A DNA stretch of 64,000 nt from Neoroseomonas terrae (GCF_018129025.1 NZ_JAAEDI010000003.1:1-64000), one strand, 5' to 3'; shown: positions 16,966 through 26,388, counted from the stretch's first letter. Numbers and translations: made by a program. Notes: generated from the letters alone by a model not told the origin.

Positions 16966-17979
16966 ATGTCCACCTCTCAGACCGACCCCGCGCTGTGGCG
17001 CGGCACTGATCTGCCCGCCGATGCCGGGCTGCTGCATCTGGAGCCCGATCATGCCGCGCGGCTCGCCGCCTTCGCCCGCGCATGGTTGGCCGCCGGCAGG
17101 GGTTATTCCGACGCGACCCTCGCCGATTTCGACTTCGACGGCATCGCGCCGCTCGCCGCGCGCGCGCTCGACCAGATCCGCGCGGGCATCGGCTTCGCCG
17201 TGGTGCGCGGCATCGATGCGCGGGCCGTGACGCTCGAGGAATCGGAGGTGATCGTCTGGCTGCTCGGCCAGCATCTCGGCCTGCCGGTCAGCCAGAATGC
17301 GGCGGGCGACCTGGTCTGCCATGTCGTCGACAAGGGCGTCGCCAAGGGTGAGCTCGACCGCCGCGGCTACGCCGGGCGCGGCGCGATGGATTTCCACAAC
17401 GACCGCACCGACATCGTCGGCCTGTTCTGCTACCGCAAGGCCAAGCGCGGCGGCGAGAGCACGCTGGTCAGCGCGATGGCGCTGCACGACATCATCGGCC
17501 GCGAGAGCCCCGAGCTGATGCCCGTGCTGCGCCGGGGCTTCGAATACGACCGGCGCGGCGAGCAGGGCCCGGGCGATTCACCGATCGGGCCGCGCGTTCC
17601 CGCTTTCGACGTCACGGGCAACACCGTGAGCTGCCGCTTCGCCCGCGCCCATATCGACGCCGCCTATCGCCGCCGCGGCGTGGAAGCGCCGGCCGAGGAG
17701 AAGCAGGCCCTAGACGCCATGGATGCCGTGCTGGCGCGGCCCGAGCTGCGCTTCACCACGACCTTGCAGGAAGGCGATATCCAGTTCCTCAACAACTACA
17801 CCGTCCTGCATGCGCGCAACGACTACGAGGACCATGAGGAGTTCGCCGAGAAGCGGCGCATGCTGCGCCTCTGGTTGGTGACCGAGGATCTGCGCGACTT
17901 TGACCAGCCCAAGGTCATGCGCTTCGGCCGCATCTACGGCAATCTCGGCGTCAGCGCCGCCGGCCTCCAGGTCGGCTGA
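16966..17979 (+). CDS. TauD/TfdA-family Fe(II)/2-oxoglutarate dioxygenase
   Basis: A 337-residue cytoplasmic oxygenase of the TauD fold. The facial triad start is DFHNDRTD (His144 and Asp146), and the later VLHARNDYEDHEE with RRMLRLWL supplies the distal His and the 2-oxoglutarate-binding Arg. The middle, GLFCYRKAKRGGESTLVSA, is the standard family stretch. GGAGG at 16953-16957 fixes the ATG at 16966 although the frame runs further upstream. The stop shares bases with the start of the binding-protein gene (TGATG), so both are coupled. TauD relatives act on taurine, alkylsulfonates, aryloxyacetates or hydroxylated side chains; which applies here cannot be told. Confidence 0.88.
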   Translation: MSTSQTDPALWRGTDLPADAGLLHLEPDHAARLAAFARAWLAAGRGYSDATLADFDFDGIAPLAARALDQIRAGIGFAVVRGIDARAVTLEESEVIVWLLGQHLGLPVSQNAAGDLVCHVVDKGVAKGELDRRGYAGRGAMDFHNDRTDIVGLFCYRKAKRGGESTLVSAMALHDIIGRESPELMPVLRRGFEYDRRGEQGPGDSPIGPRVPAFDVTGNTVSCRFARAHIDAAYRRRGVEAPAEEKQALDAMDAVLARPELRFTTTLQEGDIQFLNNYTVLHARNDYEDHEEFAEKRRMLRLWLVTEDLRDFDQPKVMRFGRIYGNLGVSAAGLQVG

Positions 17980-19541
17980 TGCGGCGCCTGGTCCTCGCGG
18001 CAGCGGCCGCATTCCTCTCCTGCGCCACGGCCGTGGCGCAGGAAGCCCGCATCGGCGTCGCGGCGCGGCTGACCTCCCTCGATCCGCATTTCCACAATGC
18101 GGGCGAGAACAACGCGATGGCCTTCCACTTCTTCGACCCGCTGGTGGGTACGGACGCGCATCAGCGGCCGGTGCCGGCGCTCGCCGAATCCTGGCGGGCC
18201 GTGGAGCCGACCGTGTGGGAGTTCGTGCTGCGGGAGGGCGTGACCTTCCATGACGGCACGCCGCTCACCACCACCGATGTCGCGTTCAGTGTCGCGCGCC
18301 TGCCGGAGGTGCCGCGCAGCCCGGCATCCTTCGCGCATTACGTGCGCCCGATCACGCGGGTCGAGGTGGTGGATGATCGCCGCATCCGCTTCCACACCGC
18401 CGAGCCCTTTCCCCTGCTGCCGACCTATCTCTCGGTCTTCGGCATCGTCTCGCGAAGGCACGGGGAGGGGGCGCAGACCTCGGACTACAATGCGGGCCGC
18501 GCGATGATCGGCACCGGGCCCTATCGCTTCGAGGCCTATGTCCCGAATGAGCGCATCACCATGGTGCGCAACTCTGACTACTGGGGGCCGGTCGAACCCT
18601 GGGCGCGCGTGAACTTCCGCGTCATCGCGAATGATTCCGCACGGCTGGCCGCGTTGCTCGCCGACGATGTGGACCTGATCAGCAACCCGCCGCCCGTCGA
18701 TGTGGAACGGCTGTCGCGCGATGCGCGCTTCCGCGTCGCGCGCGCGCCGGCCTCCTCCGTCTACTACATCCATCTCGACCGCCATCGCGCGGTCAGCCCG
18801 TTCTTCACGGACAATGCGGGCCAGCCGCTGCCGACCAACCCGCTGAACGATGTGCGGGTCCGCCGCGCGATGAGCATGGCGCTGAACCGCGAAGCGCTCG
18901 TCTCGCGCATCATGGGCGGCCTCGGCGAACCTGCCGCGCAGCTCCAATCCTCGGGCTTCTTCGGCACCAGCCCGGATATCGGCGTCGAGCGCTACGATCC
19001 GGAAGGGGCGAAGCGCCTGTTGGCCGAGGCCGGGTATCCCGACGGCTTCATCATGACCATGCACGGGCCGAACGACCGCTATCCGAACGTCGACCGGATG
19101 CTGCAGGCGATCGCCCAGATGTTCACCCGCGCCGGCATCACCACGCGGCTCGAGACCATGCCCTCGACCGTGCTGTTCCCGCGCAGTGCCAACCTCGAAT
19201 ACAGCGTCGTCTATCTCGGCGCGGCGAACTTCACAGGCGAAGCGAGCGGGCTGCTGAACGCGCTGCTCGCGACCTGGGATCGCGCATCGGGCGCCGGCAG
19301 CACCAATCGCGGGCGATACAGCAATCCGGAGCTCGATGACCTGCTGCGGCGCGCGGTGACGACGATGGATGACGCCGCACGTGAAAGAACGCTTGTCCAG
19401 GCACATGAAGTCGGCATCCGCGACGTGGGCCTGATTCCGGTCATGTTCCCGGTCAATGTCTGGATCACGCAGCGCCGGATGACCTATCAGCCGCATGCAG
19501 AGGCCCGGACCTATGCCATGCAGTTGCGCCCGGCACCGTAG
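17979..19541 (+). CDS. ABC transporter substrate-binding protein, family 5 (oligopeptide/nickel type)
   Basis: A 520-residue periplasmic SBP_bac_5 protein. Signal peptide: RRLVLAAAAAFLSCATAVAQ, cut before EARIG. The mature part opens with VAARLTSLDPHFHNAGENN and continues with ALAESWRAVEPTVWEFVLREGVTFHDGTPL, the classic family pattern; a late AKRLLAEAGYPDGF is also typical. It overlaps the dioxygenase stop by one base. No permease or ATPase genes of the matching Dpp/Opp class follow, so it is an orphan binding protein that must share a transporter encoded elsewhere. Probable ligands include peptides, nickel chelates or the substrate of the dioxygenase. Confidence 0.9.
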   Translation: MRRLVLAAAAAFLSCATAVAQEARIGVAARLTSLDPHFHNAGENNAMAFHFFDPLVGTDAHQRPVPALAESWRAVEPTVWEFVLREGVTFHDGTPLTTTDVAFSVARLPEVPRSPASFAHYVRPITRVEVVDDRRIRFHTAEPFPLLPTYLSVFGIVSRRHGEGAQTSDYNAGRAMIGTGPYRFEAYVPNERITMVRNSDYWGPVEPWARVNFRVIANDSARLAALLADDVDLISNPPPVDVERLSRDARFRVARAPASSVYYIHLDRHRAVSPFFTDNAGQPLPTNPLNDVRVRRAMSMALNREALVSRIMGGLGEPAAQLQSSGFFGTSPDIGVERYDPEGAKRLLAEAGYPDGFIMTMHGPNDRYPNVDRMLQAIAQMFTRAGITTRLETMPSTVLFPRSANLEYSVVYLGAANFTGEASGLLNALLATWDRASGAGSTNRGRYSNPELDDLLRRAVTTMDDAARERTLVQAHEVGIRDVGLIPVMFPVNVWITQRRMTYQPHAEARTYAMQLRPAP

Positions 19542-19739
19542 TTACGACGAAGATCCCTCGCCTCCCCTTGGGCGGGCGTCTGCTGCCGACATGACGTGTT
19601 GCCCGGCCCGTAGCCGAGGCAGCACGGCGTGCGTCACCTGTCTTCCATCGAATCAGGAATGGATGGCTCGTGCCGCAGCCGCACGCCCTTGGTGCAGGCC
19701 GTCGTACCGATGGTCCTAGACATATCGGAGGAGGCCTGC

Positions 19740-19816
19740 CGCCGAAGCCTTCGGCGCCTTCCCGCAGGAGGCCCGCTTCGGGGTCCCCCTCTGCTCATCG
19801 AGGCCGGAGCAGAGGG
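19740..19816. terminator. Two hairpins between convergent operons
   Basis: The 292-base gap 19542-19833 separates convergent units. CGCCGAAG (19740-19747) and CTTCGGCG (19749-19756) form one dyad. CCCTCTGCTC (19787-19796) and GAGCAGAGGG (19807-19816) form a perfect 10-base stem with a 10-base loop. There is no T-run on either side, but the site suits a bidirectional transcription barrier. Confidence 0.5.
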
Positions 19817-19833
19817 AGATGTGCTAGGCAGGA

Positions 19834-21168
19834 CTACTCCGGCATCGGGAGACCGAGATTTTCCCTCAGTGTTGTACCTTCGTACTCGCGACGGAACACG
19901 CCGCGCTTCTGCAACTCCGGCACGACGAGCTTCACAAAGTTCTCAAGTGGTGTCGGGAACCAGGGCTGCAGCAGCATGAAGCCGTCTGCGGCACGCTCCA
20001 TCAGCCAGGTCTCCATCATCTCTGCCATCGCCTTGGGCGTGCCGACGAAGACCTGATGGCCGTTGGCGGTCGCGAAGTGACGCGCGAGCTGCCGAATGGA
20101 GAGGTTCTTCTCGCGCGCCATGGCCACCAGCATGTCCTGCCGACCATGCGCCGAATTGCTTTGCGGCAGCGGCGGTAGCGGACCGTCCAGCGGGTACTGC
20201 GTCAGATCGACGCCGCCGGTCAGCCGCGCGAGAGTCGGCAGCACGATGCGGTCCACCATCATGGACATGAGGTGTTCGTGCTGCGCGCGCGCTTCGCTTT
20301 CCGTTTCGGCAACGATGAAGTTGAGGCCTGGCATGACCTTGATCGCGTCAGGCGAACGGCCGTGGCCGCGAGCGCGCTCGCGCATCTCCTCCCGATGCGC
20401 GCGGGCTGCCGGGATCTCGGTCTGAGCAGTGAAGGTCAGATCGGCGATGCGGGCGGCGAGGTCCCGGCCAGGCCCTGACGTGCCGGCCTGCGCGACGATT
20501 GGGCGACCCTGTGGCGATGCCGCGACGTTCAGCGGACCACGTACCTTGAAGAATCGACCTTCATGCCGGAGCACATGCATCCCGGCGGGATCGAAGTAGC
20601 GGCCGCTGTCCTTGTCGCGCAGGATCGCATCCGGGTCCCAGCTCCGCCACAAGCCGGCGACGACCTCGAAGAACTCGGCGGCACGTTCGTAGCGAAGGCC
20701 GTGTTCCATATGGTGGTCGGCGCCGAAGTTGAAGGCCTCGTCCTCGAACTGGGACGTCACCAGGTTCCATCCTGCCCGCCCCCGGCTGATGGCGTCGACC
20801 GAGGCGAAGCGGCGGGCGATGTGATAGGGCTCATTGTAGGTGGTGGTGGCCGTGGCGACGAGGCCGAGATGCTTCGTCACCATCGCGAGCGAGGCGAGCA
20901 GCGTCAGCGGCTCGATCCGTACAACGCGGGCGGCACCCGTCTGTACTTCGGGGTCGTCGGTTCGGTTGACGGCGGCAGAGGCGACCGCGGCGCTGTCCTG
21001 GAAGAACAGCATGTCGAGCTTGCCGCGCTCGGCAAGCTGCGCCATGGCGACGTAATCGTCGATCTCCATGTCGGCCGAGCGGGCGTCGGGCATTCGCCAC
21101 CCGGCATAGTGTGACCCTGGGGGCGTGAAGAATGCGGCAAGCCGAAGCTGCCTCGGTGCTGTCGTCAT
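19834..21168 (-). CDS. FMN-dependent monooxygenase, NtaA/SnaA/DszA family
   Basis: A 444-residue flavin-dependent monooxygenase of the bacterial luciferase superfamily, a two-component type that needs reduced FMN from a separate reductase not encoded nearby. Landmarks: RQLRLAAFFTPPGSHYAGWR at the start, LAERGKLDMLFFQDSAAV, the GLVATATTTYNEPYHIARRFAS stretch, and SRGRAGWNLVTSQFEDEAFNFG, a strong signature of the NTA/EDTA/dibenzothiophene-sulfone group. The ATG at 21168 is preceded by GAAGGG on this strand. It lies ten bases after the next monooxygenase of the same family and closes a five-gene minus-strand operon. Substrate probably an imported chelate or organosulfur compound (inference). Confidence 0.9.
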   Translation of the reverse strand: MTTAPRQLRLAAFFTPPGSHYAGWRMPDARSADMEIDDYVAMAQLAERGKLDMLFFQDSAAVASAAVNRTDDPEVQTGAARVVRIEPLTLLASLAMVTKHLGLVATATTTYNEPYHIARRFASVDAISRGRAGWNLVTSQFEDEAFNFGADHHMEHGLRYERAAEFFEVVAGLWRSWDPDAILRDKDSGRYFDPAGMHVLRHEGRFFKVRGPLNVAASPQGRPIVAQAGTSGPGRDLAARIADLTFTAQTEIPAARAHREEMRERARGHGRSPDAIKVMPGLNFIVAETESEARAQHEHLMSMMVDRIVLPTLARLTGGVDLTQYPLDGPLPPLPQSNSAHGRQDMLVAMAREKNLSIRQLARHFATANGHQVFVGTPKAMAEMMETWLMERAADGFMLLQPWFPTPLENFVKLVVPELQKRGVFRREYEGTTLRENLGLPMPE

Positions 21169-21178
21169 GTGGCGCCCT

Positions 21179-22522
21179 TCAGGCGGCGTAGCGGTTGCGC
21201 GGCGTGGCGAGACCGAGATTCTCGCGTAGGGTCGTGCCCTCATAGGCGGTCCGGAAGATGCCGCGACGCTGGAGTTCCGGGATCACCATCTCGGTGAACT
21301 CCACGAATGGCACCGGGTAGTGATTGCAGATGACATTGAAGCCGTCGGCGGCATCGGCCTCGAGCCAGGCCTGCATCTCGTCGGCGATGCTGGTCGGCGT
21401 CCCGACGATGACGCGATGACCGGCGGCCGAGGCGACGTGCCGCGCAATCTGGCGCAGCGTCATGCTGTGCTTCCTGGCCAGATCGATTGCAAGTTGCTGG
21501 CGGCTCTTGCCGGAGTTCGTCGGTGGCAGCGGCGGGAGCGGGCCGTCGAGGGGAAACTGCGTGAGATCGAGGCCGCCGGAAAGGCGCGCAAGGGACGACA
21601 ACGCAACCTCGTCGGGCATGAGCTCCTGCAACTGCTCGTGCTTCTCGCGCGCCTCGGCCATCGTCGGCGCGACGACGGGCGTGAGGCCCGGCAGCACCAG
21701 GAGATCGCCCGGCCCGCGCCCAAAGCGGTGGAGGCGCGCCTTCAGATCGCGATAGAAGGCCTGTGCTTCCGGAATCTCGATCTGCGCGGTGAAGACGAGA
21801 TCTGCCGTGCGCGCGGCGAGGTCCATGCCGGGGCCCGAGGATCCGGCCTGAGCCACGATCGGCCTGCCTTGCGGCGTTCGCGGCAGGTTCAACGGCCCGC
21901 GTACCGAGAAGTGCGGTCCCTTGTGATTCAGGAAGTGCATCTTGTCGAAGTCGAAATACTCGCCGGCCGCCTTGTCGTAGAGGAAGGCGTCTTCCTCCCA
22001 ACTGTCCCACAAGCCGGCCACCACATCGAAGAACTCGCCGGCCCGGGCATAGCGGTCGGCGTGGTCGGGGTGCTTGTCGAGGCCGAAATTGGCCGCCTCA
22101 TCCTCGAACTGCGAGGTCACAAGGTTCCAGCCGGCGCGCCCGTCGCTCATGTGGTCGAGCGTCGCGAAGCGGCGGGCGACATGATAGGGCTCGTTGTAGG
22201 TCGTGGTCGCCGTTGCGATCAGGCCGATGTTCTTCGTGACACTCGCCATGCCGGCCAGCGCCATGACGGGTTCGAGCATGACGATGCGCGCAAGGCGGGA
22301 TCGGCTGCGATCACCGGCGAACATGGCATCGGCGCCAGCGACCGCGGCCGTGTCACGGAAGAAGATGGTATCGTAGAGGCCTCGTTCTGCGATTCGGGCA
22401 AGCTCAAGGTAGCGGTTGAAGTTCGTGTTCGCGTCGGGGGACGCGTCCGGGTGCCGCCAGCCGCCCAGATGATTGCCCGGAAGCGAGAAGAAGGCGCCGA
22501 GCCGCAATTGACGTTTGGCCAT
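21179..22522 (-). CDS. FMN-dependent monooxygenase, NtaA/SnaA/DszA family (paralogue)
   Basis: A 447-residue relative of the downstream gene. It starts KRQLRLGAFFSLPGNHLGGW, has IAERGLYDTIFFRDTAAVAG, then NIGLIATATTTYNEPYHVAR and HMSDGRAGWNLVTSQFEDEA, and both proteins end in a YEGTTLRENLGL motif. The two copies share the whole fold but differ in many positions around the presumed active site, so they are diverged paralogues rather than a recent copy. The frame extends upstream, but ATG 22522 lies ten bases after the binding-protein stop and matches the paralogue's start. It is co-transcribed with the ABC importer. Confidence 0.9.
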   Translation of the reverse strand: MAKRQLRLGAFFSLPGNHLGGWRHPDASPDANTNFNRYLELARIAERGLYDTIFFRDTAAVAGADAMFAGDRSRSRLARIVMLEPVMALAGMASVTKNIGLIATATTTYNEPYHVARRFATLDHMSDGRAGWNLVTSQFEDEAANFGLDKHPDHADRYARAGEFFDVVAGLWDSWEEDAFLYDKAAGEYFDFDKMHFLNHKGPHFSVRGPLNLPRTPQGRPIVAQAGSSGPGMDLAARTADLVFTAQIEIPEAQAFYRDLKARLHRFGRGPGDLLVLPGLTPVVAPTMAEAREKHEQLQELMPDEVALSSLARLSGGLDLTQFPLDGPLPPLPPTNSGKSRQQLAIDLARKHSMTLRQIARHVASAAGHRVIVGTPTSIADEMQAWLEADAADGFNVICNHYPVPFVEFTEMVIPELQRRGIFRTAYEGTTLRENLGLATPRNRYAA

Positions 22523-22532
22523 GGCTGCTCTC

Positions 22533-23609
22533 TCAGCGCGTGCCGAAGATGCTACGCCAGTCGGCGATGTAGGCGTCCCGTTGCGCGGCCCAGCGGTCGA
22601 GCGACATGGTCCAGACATCCGCGACAGGCGGGATGGCGAGATCCGGGACAGCCGGCGTGTTGGCGCGGGGGTTCAGCCCATAGATGCCCGAGGCGGCGAC
22701 GCTGTTGCTGCCATGCAGGCTCGCCATCCAGTTCAGATAGAGGCGAATCGCATTGGGATGCGGCGCGCTCGTGGTGATGCCGCCGGTCGTCGCATAGGCG
22801 CTGACGCCCTCCCGCGGCAGGATGCCCTTGAGCGGCGCACCCTGATCCATCTGGTTGCGGATGGAGGCCGGCGCCATGATCGTCACGCCGACCTCACCGC
22901 GCACCAGGTCGGTGAGCAGTGGCGTGGAACTCGGATAGATGCGCGGCCGCTGCGCCGCGAGGCGACGCAGGTAGTCGATGCCGAGCTTCTCGCGCAGGAA
23001 GGCATAGGCGTTGAAGAAGGCGCCGCCGCCATCGATGCTCGGCAGTCCGATGCGGCCGCCGCGCCACTTCGGGTCCAGCAGATCCATCCAGCTCGCCGGA
23101 TTATCGCGCTCGTCCACCACGCCGGTGTTCACCGCGATGAGGTAGGGCGTGCGGAAGATCGAATACCAGTGGCCGTCCGGATCGCGCAGCACCGGGTCGA
23201 GGCTGTCGAAGTTCGGTACCTTATACGGCTGGCGCAGCAAGCCGCGTTCCATCCAGTCCTTCGCCATCAGCACCTCGGTCGTGTCGACCCAGTCGGCGGC
23301 GAGGCGGCCGGCGGCGAACTCGGCATTGGCACGGGCGTAGATGCGTGGCGAGATCAGGTTGATGTAATCCACCCTGATGCCGGTCTCACGCTGGAACGCC
23401 TCGCCGGCCGGGCTCCAGTTCCGGGTCGGGAGGGAGCCGTAGATGCTGATGGTTCCTTCCTGCTTCGCCTTGGCGAGCAGTTCGGCGTCGGCGATGGTCT
23501 CGCCGCCGATCGTCAGCGCCTGGGCGTTGGCGTGGCGCACCAGCGCCGGGGCGGCAAGCAGGCCGAGGGCGGCACGGCGGCCGAGGCGGGATCCAGCATG
23601 GTCGGTCAT
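22533..23609 (-). CDS. ABC transporter substrate-binding protein, ferric/phosphonate type
   Basis: A 358-residue periplasmic protein of the AfuA/FbpA/PhnS-like group. The N-terminus SRLGRRAALGLLAAPALVRH is a twin-Arg style signal peptide, cut near ANAQ. The mature part starts LAKAKQEGTISIYGSLP and ETGIRVDYINLISPRIYARA, the standard ligand-lobe opening, and NPASWMDLLDPKWRGGRIG is the usual hinge region. It precedes the permease by 17 bases (transcript order ATPase, permease, binding protein). The ligand could be ferric iron, a ferric chelate, an aminophosphonate or an organosulfur compound; the attached monooxygenases favour an organic ligand. Confidence 0.88.
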   Translation of the reverse strand: MTDHAGSRLGRRAALGLLAAPALVRHANAQALTIGGETIADAELLAKAKQEGTISIYGSLPTRNWSPAGEAFQRETGIRVDYINLISPRIYARANAEFAAGRLAADWVDTTEVLMAKDWMERGLLRQPYKVPNFDSLDPVLRDPDGHWYSIFRTPYLIAVNTGVVDERDNPASWMDLLDPKWRGGRIGLPSIDGGGAFFNAYAFLREKLGIDYLRRLAAQRPRIYPSSTPLLTDLVRGEVGVTIMAPASIRNQMDQGAPLKGILPREGVSAYATTGGITTSAPHPNAIRLYLNWMASLHGSNSVAASGIYGLNPRANTPAVPDLAIPPVADVWTMSLDRWAAQRDAYIADWRSIFGTR

Positions 23610-23626
23610 GGCAGCGGCCTCCAGGG

Positions 23627-25312
23627 TCAGAACGCGGTGCGCATCCAGCGGCGCCCGATCAGCGTGAGTACCAGCAGCAGCACGGTGTAGATCAGGCTGA
23701 TCGAAGCGACGAAGCTCCAGAGCCCTTGCTCGTAGGCTTCGTAGATCACCACGGACAGGACGCGCGTGTTGGTGGTGTAGAGCAGCAGCGAGGAGGTGAG
23801 CTCCCGCGTCGCAAGGATCAGCGTGAGGAAGGCGGAGGATACGACCGCGCCGCGCATCAGCGGCAGGGTGATCCGCCGGATGGCACGCGGGCGCGTGGCG
23901 CCCGAAACCTGCGCCGCATGTTCCAGGTCATCGTGGATCTGCGCGATGCTCGCGCTGATCGCACGAACGCCCTGCGGCATCAGGCGTCCGGTGTAGGCGA
24001 TGATCAGCACCAGTAGCGTGCCGTAGATCGGCAGGGGGATGGCGAGCCAGGTCCAGAGTACGCCGATGCCCATGACGAGCGCGGGCAGGGCGAGCGGCAC
24101 CATCGCCATGTATTCCAGTATCTGCCGGCCTGGCAGGTCCGTCCGCGCAATGACGTAGGCGATGATGAAATACAGTGTCGTACCGATCACTGCCGCGGCC
24201 GTGCCGGTGAGGAGGGTGTTCACTACCGCCTGCTGGACGTGCGGGTCGGTCACGACGCTGCGCAGGGCGTTCAGGCTGAAGAAGGCAGGGTCGAACAGTG
24301 CCGCCGCGTCGCGGATGAACATGCCCTGCCGCAGCGCGCCGATGACCAGCGCCATAATCGGCAGGCCGAGGGCGATGAAGGCGTAGAGCAGCACGAAGCC
24401 GAGCGCGAGCCAGCGGAAGCTGCCGAGCGGCAGCAGTTGCGGTCGCATGCCCTTGCCGGTCACCGTCCGGAAATCGCGTCCCTTCAGCAGGCGCCGCTGC
24501 AGCCAAACCAGCACGGAGACGATGGCCGTAAGGAGAATCCCGACCGCGGCGGCCTGGTTGGGCTCACCGGGCACGCGCGTCATCAGGTTGAAGATGCGGG
24601 TCGACAGGGTCTCGATGCCGACCGGGCCGCCGAGGATGGCGGGGACTGGGAACTCCTCGGCCATCGCGACGAAGGTGAGGAGCGACGCGCCGAGCAGCGC
24701 CGGGCGTACCAGTGGAAAGGTGATGCGCAGGAGCACCTTCGACATGCGCGCCCCGTGCACGCTCGCCGCCTGCTCCAATTCCGGATGCACCAGCGACAAT
24801 GCGCCGAACAGCATGATGTAGGCGTAGGGCACATAGTACAGCCCGTGGACGAGTGTGATCCCGGCGAGGGAGCGCACTTCGAGCTGCAGCGGAATGTCCA
24901 GGCTGCGGAGGATGATGTTGAGATAGCCGCTGCGCCCCGACCCGAGCACCGACCAGGTGACCGAGGCGACGACCAGGGACACGAACAGCGGCATCAGCCC
25001 GACGAGGTGCACGAGCGGCTTGCAGGGAATGTCGGTCCGCGCCGCGAGCCAGGCGAGGATCGCGCCGATCGTCACCGCTATGATCGTGCCGAGCACCGAC
25101 ACGACCAGCGTGTTCCAGGTGGCCGCGGCAAGGTCCGGCGTGAACAGGGCGGTGTAGTTGCCGAACGTGAAGCGAGGCGCGTCGCCACCGGAGAAGGGGA
25201 CCGTGGTCGAGAAGGACGCCATCACGGTCATCAGCAGCGGCGACAGCACCAGCACGGCGCAGACGCCGAGCAGCAGCGCCATCACGGCGAGACGGGCAGG
25301 ACGGAGCATCAT
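23627..25312 (-). CDS. ABC transporter permease, duplicated (ferric/phosphonate type)
   Basis: A 561-residue inner-membrane protein holding two BPD_transp_1 halves in one chain, as in FbpB and PhnU/V-like permeases. The first half has the EAA-type loop HPELEQAASVHGARMSKVLLRITFP (about residues 170-195) and the second half DDLEHAAQVSGATRPRAIRRITLP (about 455-480). About twelve hydrophobic segments are present. The start overlaps the ATPase stop by four bases. A fused permease means one chain makes the whole channel with two copies of the ATPase. Confidence 0.92.
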   Translation of the reverse strand: MMLRPARLAVMALLLGVCAVLVLSPLLMTVMASFSTTVPFSGGDAPRFTFGNYTALFTPDLAAATWNTLVVSVLGTIIAVTIGAILAWLAARTDIPCKPLVHLVGLMPLFVSLVVASVTWSVLGSGRSGYLNIILRSLDIPLQLEVRSLAGITLVHGLYYVPYAYIMLFGALSLVHPELEQAASVHGARMSKVLLRITFPLVRPALLGASLLTFVAMAEEFPVPAILGGPVGIETLSTRIFNLMTRVPGEPNQAAAVGILLTAIVSVLVWLQRRLLKGRDFRTVTGKGMRPQLLPLGSFRWLALGFVLLYAFIALGLPIMALVIGALRQGMFIRDAAALFDPAFFSLNALRSVVTDPHVQQAVVNTLLTGTAAAVIGTTLYFIIAYVIARTDLPGRQILEYMAMVPLALPALVMGIGVLWTWLAIPLPIYGTLLVLIIAYTGRLMPQGVRAISASIAQIHDDLEHAAQVSGATRPRAIRRITLPLMRGAVVSSAFLTLILATRELTSSLLLYTTNTRVLSVVIYEAYEQGLWSFVASISLIYTVLLLVLTLIGRRWMRTAF

Positions 25313-26388
25313 TGCGTCGCCAGCAGCTTCATCGCCGCCGGGCGCGCCTCGATCACGACGCGCGACCCGACGACGAGTCCGCTCAGCACATCATGGCTGA
25401 TGACTTCCCAGATCTCGCCTTCCGGCAGGCGCACGCGATACAGCGTGAATGCACCCATGAAGCTCGCCAGCGTGATCTCCCCGACGAGTCCCGTATCGTC
25501 CGGCGATGCGAGGCGCAGTGCGAGATCCTCGGGCCGGACGCAAACCGCAGCCGCGGCTCCCGCCGCGGGCGTCTCCCCGGAGCCCGCCAAGACGCGACCG
25601 GAGGCCAGCCTGGCGGTGAAGCCACCGTCGGTCGCGCTCCATTCCTCGGCAGGAAAGATATTCGAGTAGCCGAGGAAGGCGGCGATGGCGCTGGTGGCGG
25701 GGGATGCATAAAGTTCGACCGGCGTGCCGGATTGCCGCACCAGCCCGTGGTCCATGACCATGATGCGGTCGGCAAGCGCGAGCGCCTCCTGCTGGTCATG
25801 CGTGACGTAGATCCCGGTGATCTTCAGTTCGGCCTGTAGCTCGCGAAGCTGGACGCGCAGGCGGTCGCGCAGCCGCGCGTCGAGGTTGGAGAGCGGCTCG
25901 TCGAACAACAGGACCGAGGGGCGCATGACCAGGCTGCGCGCCAGGGCGACACGCTGCATCTGCCCACCGCTGAGCGCGCTGGATGACCGGCTCGCGAAGT
26001 CGGCGAGCCCGACCTTCTCCAGCATTTCCATCACGCGCGTCTTCAGGTCGGCGGATGGAATCTTCTGCATTTCCAGCGGAAAGGCGACGTTCTGGAACAC
26101 CGTCAGGTGCGGCCAAATCGCGTAGGACTGGAACACCATGCCAACATTGCGCTTGTGCACCGGCACGACGACGGAGGCCGCGCGATCGAAGACGGTTACC
26201 CCGTCGATCGAGATGATGCCCGCATCCGGCATCTCGAGGCCGGCGATGCAGCGCATGGTTGTCGTCTTGCCGCAGCCGGACGGCCCGAGCAGCACCAGCA
26301 TCTGCCCGTTGGGCAGCGCGATGTCGACGCCGGCCACCGCCGTGGCGCCGCCGAAGGCCTTGCGCAGGCCGGTAACATTGATGCTCAC
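25309..26388 (-). CDS. ABC transporter ATP-binding protein, PotA/FbpC type
   Basis: A 359-residue ATPase, first gene of the importer operon. It has Walker A GPSGCGKTT (about residues 34-42), the Q-loop GMVFQSYAIWPHLTVFQNV, signature SALSGGQMQRVALARSL, Walker B LLFDEPLSNLDARLRD and the H-loop YVTHDQQEAL. A C-terminal TOBE-like domain (about 250-355) follows, with VCVRPEDLAL. The N-terminal sequence VTGLRKAFGGATAVAGVDIALPNG is typical. The promoter must lie in the 197 bases shared with the divergent LysR gene. The stop overlaps the permease start by four bases. Confidence 0.93.
   Translation of the reverse strand: MSINVTGLRKAFGGATAVAGVDIALPNGQMLVLLGPSGCGKTTTMRCIAGLEMPDAGIISIDGVTVFDRAASVVVPVHKRNVGMVFQSYAIWPHLTVFQNVAFPLEMQKIPSADLKTRVMEMLEKVGLADFASRSSSALSGGQMQRVALARSLVMRPSVLLFDEPLSNLDARLRDRLRVQLRELQAELKITGIYVTHDQQEALALADRIMVMDHGLVRQSGTPVELYASPATSAIAAFLGYSNIFPAEEWSATDGGFTARLASGRVLAGSGETPAAGAAAAVCVRPEDLALRLASPDDTGLVGEITLASFMGAFTLYRVRLPEGEIWEVISHDVLSGLVVGSRVVIEARPAAMKLLATQ

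Noticed and set aside
17934..19496. A 520-codon frame antisense to the family-5 binding protein
   Set aside because: The sense strand codes for an obvious SBP_bac_5 protein with signal peptide; the antisense translation is Arg/His-rich noise.
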